Below are positions 56,517 through 64,000 of a stretch of 64,000 bases of DNA, one piece after another. The position numbers and the translations under genes are program-made. The DNA is from Opisthorchis felineus. Taxonomy: Eukaryota > Platyhelminthes > Trematoda > Opisthorchiida > Opisthorchiidae. Each line of letters begins with the position of its first letter. Position 1 is the stretch's first letter. The stretch covers positions 98,673 to 162,672 of the forward strand of contig SJOL01005566.1 in NCBI GenBank assembly GCA_004794785.1, written 5' to 3'. The notes under the pieces are model-generated. The model did not search any database. It saw only the letters and a list, made by a program, of their open reading frames with translations, and was not told the DNA's origin.

Positions 56517-59500
56517 CTTCAGTGACAAAAGGAGCGACGATGTGAAAATCGTTTGTTACGCTATTGCTTTTCGCAAAGTCGGTGATGACAATAGTTCGAT
56601 TGAAATGAGCAGCTGTTGGATGCAAATTGCGTCCTTGCAAGTGTGTGCGCAGCACGAGCGGTACGCTTTACCAAAAACATATGTCACCCGGATAGAGGAT
56701 ATTGAACTACCAAAACACAAGTACCTCACACTAGTCCTACACTTTTTGGTTTGCCAGAATGGGATCAAGCTAGTCAAGGAGTGAAAGACAAAAAATGAAT
56801 GAACAGCTCACCTGTGAGTATCTTAGAAACAGCAGCTTCATGAGATCCCTGAGCCTGAATGGTAATTGTGTCCCTGTGTTGTGGATCCTCAACACGTCCA
56901 GCAGAACAGGCGAGCGTCAATTGCAGTCGTTTCGCGAATGCGTCTGGATCAATTGTGAAGGTTTCCAGGTTTGATACCCGAGTCTGCAGCGAGCAGTAAA
57001 ACAAACGGAAGGTAGACAAACAGTCCGTTGCAAATGAAGGGCAAAACCGCCGGCATTTCACAGTTCACCTGACTAAGTCACCTGTTTCAAAACTGATAAA
57101 TCAAGTGTGCGTGTGAAGGTCTGTGATAAACTGAACATGGCATCGATCACCATCAGACAAGCTTATTGTTGATAAAAGTAGTTCACCTGCAATACCCTTC
57201 TGGTGCCTAGCTGCCATACCACCTGAAGGAAGCAAGAGGGCTGACTATGGGCAACGAGACACGCCAAAATAACTGACACTGTCCAAAATCGCATCCTATT
57301 TATCTTACACAACCCCTGAAAGACCACAGCTGTTGACCAAATCATTAATTCATCCACTTTCCTCCTAACGCAGGGTGTAGCGCTCCAATCTTATCAATAA
57401 CTTTAGCAAACCCTTTATGTTGTACTTTGTGGCGTTATAAGCTCACAGGAAGGATAATCTAAGTGGATATGTGAAACTTCATTTTGATAAATCGTCACTC
57501 GAGGAGCTAGTCAATAGGTGACCACGTGATGTGGCTTCCGTGATTGAAGGATGAGTGGGGCTAAGTCCTGTCTAAGTGAGAGCTAATCACACTGCTGATC
57601 AGCCGCTCGTGACTAAACAGTTGGGTTCTGAAGGCTGCGGGTTCGAAACTCTGCGCACTGCTCACGATTCCCAACAAGGACGAAACAGCTGTACAGTGCT
57701 TCCGGGGCTTTCAGCACAGATTGGCTTCATTGACAGGATGGAGTCTCTATTGAAACTCCGTATGGTTCGTTATCGTTTGTTTGCTCAACCGTAGCTACTC
57801 CTGTGTAGAGTCCACATTGCCTCAACAACACAGCAAAGGTGAATAGCCCGCTCCTCATGTTTGGAGACGCAGGATCGAGTCGTAGATGTAACTCACTCGA
57901 GATTGAGGAGTGAAATTAGTCCAACTGTCAATCACAGTCATTGATCTGAACTGAACGAGCAGTTCGACAAGCTGCAGAGTACTCCACGACTAACCTAAAT
58001 TGCATACCGTATGATGATCTAACCACCGTGGTAAACGTCCCCATTGAAGAAAGGACACGTTAAATTGTTTAATATTTGAACTTCAAGGGTCGTTCAGCTG
58101 TAGCACCCTTTCGGTGCCTAACTGCCATGCCACCAGAAGGAAGCACGAGGGCTGGGATGCTGCCAGGTTGCCCAAACCTAGACAGGGGAAGTCGAGAGTC
58201 AGAGGTTGGATTCGAACTACGGACCTTTCGGTCAGTAAATTCGCGCTCTAACCAATGAGCCATCTCGCTTCAAGAGTGCAACACTGTCAAGAAAGGAGCT
58301 CACCAGCTTTTTTCCATTCTTCATGACCACCGTCAGATCTATTACAGGCGGCTGTTTCTTGCGCCATAGCAATGAGGGACCAGCACCTTCGGGAGGGCTA
58401 ATACGATAGGCGAGTGGCAATTGTTGCAGTGTACAAGAAAACAATTGTTGAAAGCGCATCAAGTATACTGGATTGGCCAGGGTGCTTTCGGCCGCCTCCA
58501 GGTACATGTTTGGGTTGCAGAATTTCATCAACAAAGGATCGAGTTGAACTAAACTGTAATAAAAGAAATAGAGAGGATGCTTTTAGATGTGTGAACAAAA
58601 ACCAGAAGTCGAAAGTAAAAGGTTAGGTAACTCACAGAAGTGCTCGTTTGCATGGTAAAAATGCACGCTATATCTTCCAAATAGCTCCACCTTGCCGAAG
58701 AACCTTCATCTATTTCATCGGTTCATTGTGAAAAAGATCAGGATGTATTCATCTGTTATTTTGCACATTCATGTAGAGATAACATTGCTGCCCATTTTAA
58801 GTCATTACGTAATCTATCATATTTCACAGGAATCGCAATATTGTTGCAGAATAGTGGAGTGAACGGGGCTAGGGAATAACGGTCCGAGGGATGTTTAATT
58901 GATAGAATCCCCAGCATTCATGGTATTATTGATTTTGTCGTAGCTGATGGAGTTTGTGGTGGTCCTATTAGAAAGGATCACAAGCTATTGCTCTGGTCAT
59001 CGATTTTAGCGAGGAACGGTCATAATTCTTCCAATTCTGTGGAGTGGTACAATCCCTTCCTTGAAGAAACCTGCCTCTGGAAGAAGACAAATACACCTGC
59101 CTTCGGTATTTTCGCCCGTCTAAACTGTACTTGTGCTGTGTAGGTTTGACAGAAGCAACGCTTTTCCAGGAAATTTCATACAGTGCTGACTGAGACGCTC
59201 TTCAACAAACTAGGTCTAATGGACAGCACTTACATGCAGGCAGAAGTGCCTCCTTAATGCTTTTAATCGCTCGATCTCACAGAATGATGATACTCCCAGC
59301 GCATATGCGCATCAGCTCAACACAAGCAACGAACATCCATGTCAATGGTCTTCAAAGAAATGACTGGTACTAACGTCCACTTATCCAAATTCGCTCATTA
59401 TGGTACGCAAAAAGTGTTGTTGAAGCTGGGGTAGCGGTCTGTTTCCAAACATAAAAATAATTTTGGACTGGTCTAACGCTATCTATTTTCTGAAGCACGT

Positions 59501-62500
59501 ATACAAGAAGGTCCTGAGCTCTTGTGACGTCACTAAGACCGACTGACCGTCCCTCTCTCTGGCGAAAGCTGAATAAGAAACACAGGAAACGCAACAAATC
59601 AGGAACTACGAGCCTGATGAACACCGACTTATCCTGCTTTTCAATTTCACTGCCCATCCGTGGTATCCTCAGCTGGATAACAAGTCAGGGAGAACCCGAT
59701 GGTATCAAGCGACTGTTCAGCAACAGCGTTAGCATATTAGAGTCTGAGTAGGTGTTCTTCAAGTTCAACGGCGAGAGTTGAAGATGCTGCTTACAATGGC
59801 CCGTATTACGACCCTATTGCATAGTAGCGCGCAATTGAAGAAAGCGAACGAATTCGTTGTTATAGTGTCGCCTGAAATTCTATCAGACTGGTGAAATGCG
59901 CAGCTATTCAAGGAGGAATATTTCGCTTTGGAAACAGGGACAAACAACCAAGATACAGAAAAGGTGATGTGTAAGGGAAGTACTGATAAACGTAGAACCC
60001 CATTGTTTAGCGATTTTTCAGTCATTAGGTTACATAAGCGTAAGATTCAGCTAAGCAGGAATACTGCAGTACGCCCTCTATGAGAAACACCATTGTGGTG
60101 GCAGTCGAACATTTGTGTTTGATGATACTCACCGTTTACTTGAAGCACAAACTAAACAATGTGTGAAAAGCTGACTTTTTAGCATCTTCAAGGTAATCCA
60201 TCACTTCTAAACACAGTTACGGCCATACAATAAATGTATTATGGACATTCAGAGGAAAAGATTTGTTACACAAGACTGTTTAATTTTTTCTTCAAGTTGG
60301 ACAAACCGCTTACAGAATTCCTTTTGTTCGTTGGCGGAGCTGGTTCCTTGTGCAAACTATCTTCATCTGGGTATCTGCGCCTCTATTACATTGATTCATC
60401 TGGCTTTACTGTGGACTATGTACCCCACATGCGTTCAAAATCTTTTAATTTCTCTGTCACGCTTTGTCGAGAAGCAAACCCTGGTCTTTTTGGCGACGGA
60501 CAAATAGTCCCATGAATAAGCCATCCGTAAAAAACACTACTATCGCAGCACGATGTGCAGCGCTTCTCAGATAACTAACGACCGCTTGCCTTAGCTCGTC
60601 TTATTTGGGTTAACAAAGGAGCAGGATAAGCTCAACAGCGCAAATGAAGCTGTTTCATTTTCAGTTGAGTTTTGATATGCAGGGGTAAAGAGCTCCACGC
60701 TCTGTTACAGGCGCAGACAACTCATTGTAAAAAAACTTTGAACTGCCAGAATTCATCATTCAAGGCATCTCGGATGGACGGCTGTCATAAAGAAGTTATT
60801 CGAAACTATAGTCCAAACCAACCCCTTCAGTATTAGCTTAAGGGAAAAATTCATGAAGCTGCTTATACTTAAAGTAATCTAAGAGAGGGAAGAATTCTCC
60901 GGTCTTGAAGATGACGGCCACAGTCTCGCTCAAGTTGGGAACCGCGGTTGTGAAGGATCCTAGATTGGCTCGTTGGTTTCACATACCAAAAGTCACTATT
61001 TCATACATACATCCCTGTAAGTTAGAGTTCATCAGTAGCTCAGCAGAGAGTATACGTAAATCATGAGCAGTTTCTATAAAGAACGAAATGACGGACATTG
61101 TCGCCCAACATGAGAGCACGAAATCGAATGTGAATACATACTGATCACTTGGACTGAAAACCGGTACGAATGAATACGGAGCCGTATTACTATAGTTCAG
61201 TGACTGGATGCACAATTTTATACAGGAGTTGAGTGATCCTGAAGACAGGAATCCGAATTAGCACGGGCCTATCACGACAAGAAGGCCCATAATACTTTTT
61301 CACCTGACTTGGTGCATACAAGTTTTTCAACTTTTAAAAGTGAATCGGCCATCGTTAGCTGCCGTTCTCCATATCACTCCAAATAACATTATCAGTAACA
61401 CGATTCACTTGTAAAGGGCTAGTGCGTTATGACAACCAAGGGCGATTCGGTCAAAACCTTCAACCTGTTCCAAGAAGTCTGCTTCAATGGGGTTCAGTTA
61501 TGATCGGGTGATGAGTTTCTATAGATGGTAGACGGTCGTTCTCTCGTGGATCTAAGTGTTTTCTGTATGGCTCCCATGATTTACCTTCTTCGAGGGGGTC
61601 AGCAACGAGAAAAATTCCCGCAGATGTGTTGCCTCACAGTCAGAAGTACCAGACCGCACTTTTTATATGGCGTCATATGGCATACAACAATCATGTGCAC
61701 TAAACGAGCACAAGCAATGAAATACTGATGCTTCATCCAAGCTAAGGCAGGAGCAATCGACAAGTCCTACAGACACCGCTCTACGCATGGAACTTCTAAG
61801 CAAAGGAACTTTCGATTAGCATCCTTTTGTGACAGCACACTGAATTGAACTTTTGAAGCGGAAAAAATGTTCGACAACTCACCTAGGGTCATCCTTGCGT
61901 TGCAGGCCACGCTGTCGTACGTACTGATCAACAACCTTTCGTACTTCCGATTGTAGGATACATGCATTAGGCCTGGGGTTAGACAAGTCGAATAGGGGAG
62001 TGTGAGTAGGGATTAATGGGTATGGAAACGCAGGTTCCTCAATTGGATTCTGGAATTACGATTACTGATAGTAACAACGAAATATGAGCGTGAAGTCGGT
62101 ACAAGCAGGAGGAACCGATGGGAAAGAGGGATGTGGCCGTACGAACCAATGACAGTAGACCGGCATACCAACAGACCATCGTTTACAAAAAGTAAGTATC
62201 AGCAACAAGAATCGCATTTCGATGATGCACCATTAGTCAAATCACGAAACTAGGGGGGGGGGGTAATAAGAAAGGCTCCGATTCACGCTTAGGTACCATA
62301 ACTGCATATGTTTAGATGGAATGATGTCCAGTTAGTGAGGACCAAACCGAGCGTCCAGCGATATGACAGGCTGGAACCACATCATTTCAGTTCCACCTAA
62401 AATCTGAGTGTATCCGGACTATCTGGTTTCTCGTTTTCCTCCTACATGACTGTGCCAACTTCGAAGATCAAAATAACAATAGTCACAGAGGTTCTACCTA

Positions 62501-63932
62501 AGGCTATGCACATAGACTTGAATAACAGAGTAGACGGACGTGATTCTGGGACAGAGTCCAAGAACGAACAACAGGCTGATATTGGCCTGATTTCTAGAAA
62601 TCCAGTACAGTCAATCATGAAAAACGTGTGGTGATTTCTATGCTTAGGATTCCGAACTTACAAGCCAAAACCCTCAAGGTTGTTCTATCCACACAACAGA
62701 CATTCTTCCGTCCGACTGCTTGTGGTGCTAGACAAGCTGTAGCTAACTGCTGTCTAGGATTATACGGTGCTTGGGAGTAGACCGAAACCGTTACGGCCTA
62801 CTTGGGATTTGCTGCACCAATCATCCAGCAGTTAGTCCATTCCAAGAGTGAAAAACAAGACCTATTATTGACGTAATACACTATTCATAAGGTTGCTGAC
62901 AGCCCATGACCGGTTTCGCCCTTTTTGGGGTTCATTAAGTAGGCGCAGTCCCCGAGTTTCCGTCAGCCTTATGTTCTACCTGAACCCAAACTGCACGAAA
63001 TTAGCGAAATACACTCATTTGCAAACAAATTTGGTTTTCCGGGGGACTCACCAGGAACCCAGCTGAATCTCTCGTTTATGATGTTTTTAAGGGATATTTC
63101 GAATATCGTACCAACTGAAACATGAGGCGGCCTGGTGCAGCACATTCAGTTGCTTGAAAACACCATAAACGAGAGATTCAGCTGGGTTCCAGGTGAGTGT
63201 CCCGCAAGACTAAATTTGTTTGAAAATGAGTGTATTTCGCTAAGACCTATTATTCCCTTTCAGCAGGGCTCACTAGCGGGAAATATCTCCCGACATATCC
63301 AGATTTGGAAGTTGGTCATCTGACATATGTGCCTGTTCACCTACTCAGATAGGGCCCTCCAAACAGGACCAGTAGACGCAGTGCTTCGAATATTGCAATC
63401 CTGGCATACTACTGATGTTTCATCCTATAAGGTCGGGAACTAGCGATGAACTGTTCAGAAATAAAAAGGCAAAATCCACATCCTGGTCACCTAATTTACA
63501 GTATAAGGCCGGCTCAACCGAAATAATCCAGCTGTCGAGCCTGGCTTGAAAGAAAAGAACAGTAAACCGATAATGTCAACATAACCACGTGATAAAACCG
63601 CCAAAACTGGGTGCCCTAAGGGATATTATCTCATACACCCAGGGGTACAGGACTAGCTCCCACTTCCTTATTTTGTTCAATGCAATAAAACAAAGAAGTT
63701 GGGAGTAAAAGATCCTAAGAGGGATTTGTATTTCGTGGAATGTACGTAACACGGACACAAGCTTTGAACGAACCCATAACCAGAAAGATTGAACAGCGCC
63801 GACGAAGGGCCCGTAATGATTCGCACCTCTTCAATATGTGGGGGTCCGTGGTACCCAGGTGGCCAGTCGTTAGTGGACTTCTTCGAGGGAACTGAATTAT
63901 TCGGTTCATTCAAGGCCTTCACGTTGCAAAGG
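56449..63932 (-). CDS. EIF2D: Eukaryotic translation initiation factor 2D (C-terminal part; 5' end beyond the window)
   Basis: eIF2D (ligatin) binds the 40S subunit, delivers initiator tRNA without GTP and helps recycle post-termination complexes. Five exons are visible on the - strand and all join in phase. They encode the linker ([16 protein letters not shown]), the SWIB region ([15 protein letters not shown] and LVQLDPLL, matching human EVRTIVINYAKKNDL and LVRLDPIL) and the SUI1/eIF1-like domain ([47 protein letters not shown]). The human counterparts of the last domain are CPIDITLAQRASNKK, VRNLEAYGLDPYSVAAILQ and LQVQIQGNQVHHL. The PUA-type N-terminal half and winged helix should lie to the right of 64000. 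Convergent with depdc1. Confidence 0.9.
56812..56983 (-). CDS. EIF2D: EIF2D exon, SUI1 core
   Basis: Acceptor tactgctcgctgcag, donor gtgagc. Encodes [19 protein letters not shown] and [20 protein letters not shown], the most diagnostic part of the domain. One base is left over. Confidence 0.88.
57178..57260 (-). repeat. SINE family A fragment
   Basis: ctggtgcctagctgccatac and cctgaaggaagcaagagggc are the reversed family body. In an EIF2D intron. Confidence 0.55.
57495..57765 (+). repeat. tRNA-like repeat family B
   Basis: Near-colinear with 34163-34440: gaccacgtgatg, tgtctaagtgagagct, gctgatcag, then gcgggttcgaaact and acgaaacagctgtacagtgc. In an EIF2D intron, antisense to the gene. Confidence 0.65.
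58085..58268 (-). repeat. tRNA-derived SINE, family A
   Basis: A well-kept reverse copy: A box (tggctcattgg when reversed, near 58254-58264) and a B-box-like ggattcgaac region near 58208, with the full body. It ends about 35 nt from the EIF2D exon at 58304 and lies in the gene's sense orientation. Confidence 0.78.
58304..58553 (-). CDS. EIF2D: EIF2D exon, SWIB to SUI1 junction
   Basis: Acceptor cttttattacag, donor gtgagc; 83 full codons. [12 protein letters not shown] and [17 protein letters not shown] (human LQPAYQVTLPGQE), then [16 protein letters not shown]. Confidence 0.9.
58554..61882. other. EIF2D intron
   Basis: A 3.3-kb intron. Open frames inside (59370-59657 on -, 60234-60515 on +) show no EIF2D similarity and are not needed for phase. 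No transposon recognised. Confidence 0.55.
61883..61972 (-). CDS. EIF2D: EIF2D exon, start of SWIB region
   Basis: Acceptor cttgtctaaccccag, donor gtgagt; 90 nt (one base, 29 codons, two bases). [20 protein letters not shown] aligns with human EVRTIVINYAKKNDLVDADN. Confidence 0.85.
61973..63773. other. EIF2D intron
   Basis: A 1.8-kb intron holding an 11-G run (62253-62263) and the palindromic element at 63001-63243. Otherwise nothing recognised. Confidence 0.5.
63001..63243. mobile_element. MITE-like palindromic element, 243 bp
   Basis: Two arms of about 90 bp (63001-63090 and 63154-63243) are near-perfect inverted repeats, beginning TTAGCGAAATACACTCATTT and ending with its complement, around a 63-bp centre. 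No ORF. The size and form suit a miniature or foldback DNA transposon. A TA or TTA target duplication is possible but not provable from one copy. Confidence 0.6.
63774..63932 (-). CDS. EIF2D: EIF2D exon, linker before SWIB
   Basis: Acceptor cttcatatttgcag, donor gttcgt; 159 nt (one base, 52 codons, two bases). [20 protein letters not shown] and ALFNLSGYG sit where human EIF2D has QPYHPPDIKPLYCVPASMTLLFQESGH. The donor is weak, but phase with the next exon is exact. The 68 bases to the window edge look intronic. Confidence 0.75.
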
Positions 63933-64000
63933 CTGCAAATATGAAGAAATCCGATATCTTATCATTGCATTCAAACGTATTTTCGGTCCAAGATCAAGAA

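Noticed and set aside
60234..60515. 93-codon + strand frame as a separate gene
   Set aside because: It lies inside an EIF2D intron, with no motif, no promoter and no splice partners.
1..64000. CRISPR arrays, operons, bacterial promoters or rRNA
   Set aside because: No regularly spaced direct repeats, Shine-Dalgarno-led gene strings or rRNA signatures. The sequence is clearly eukaryotic.

Overview
The window is eukaryotic and most likely from a digenean trematode, with an opisthorchiid-type liver fluke the best guess. I infer this from the split genes with some introns of only 33-37 nt, the density of Penelope, Ty3/gypsy and RTE-like retroelements, and a tRNA-derived SINE whose sequence resembles repeats I associate with Clonorchis and Opisthorchis. 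No species can be fixed without a search.

Two cellular genes can be reconstructed exon by exon, each supported by splice sites, reading-frame phase and recognisable protein similarity. The first is a DEPDC1-family gene on the + strand (18198-52471, about 34 kb). It has an N-terminal DEP domain, a divergent RhoGAP-like region and the conserved C-terminal tail. Its 5' exons and its last five exons join in phase; the middle (27293-35136) is unresolved. The second is EIF2D on the - strand (56449-63932, continuing past the right edge). It carries the linker, the SWIB region and the SUI1/eIF1-like domain of this non-canonical initiation and recycling factor. The two genes are convergent, about 4 kb apart.

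Layout: 1-2430, nothing recognised. 2431-7654, a Penelope-like element with an intact 833-codon RT/GIY-YIG ORF between directly repeated pseudo-LTRs, joined head-to-head to a decayed inverted copy. 7655-18197, mostly anonymous sequence with SINE copies and LINE tails. 18198-52471, depdc1, whose introns hold RTE-like LINE debris (about 29-34 kb and 41-43 kb), an in-sense Ty3/gypsy element with an intact 1169-codon ORF and 3' LTR but no 5' LTR (36490-40320), and copies of a second tRNA-like repeat. 52472-56448, the intergenic region, with unexplained open frames and a half copy of an inverted-repeat element. 56449-64000, EIF2D, whose introns carry SINEs and a 243-bp palindromic element.

Exon calls rest on reading splice sites and comparing with remembered human DEPDC1 and EIF2D. 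No alignment or search was run.
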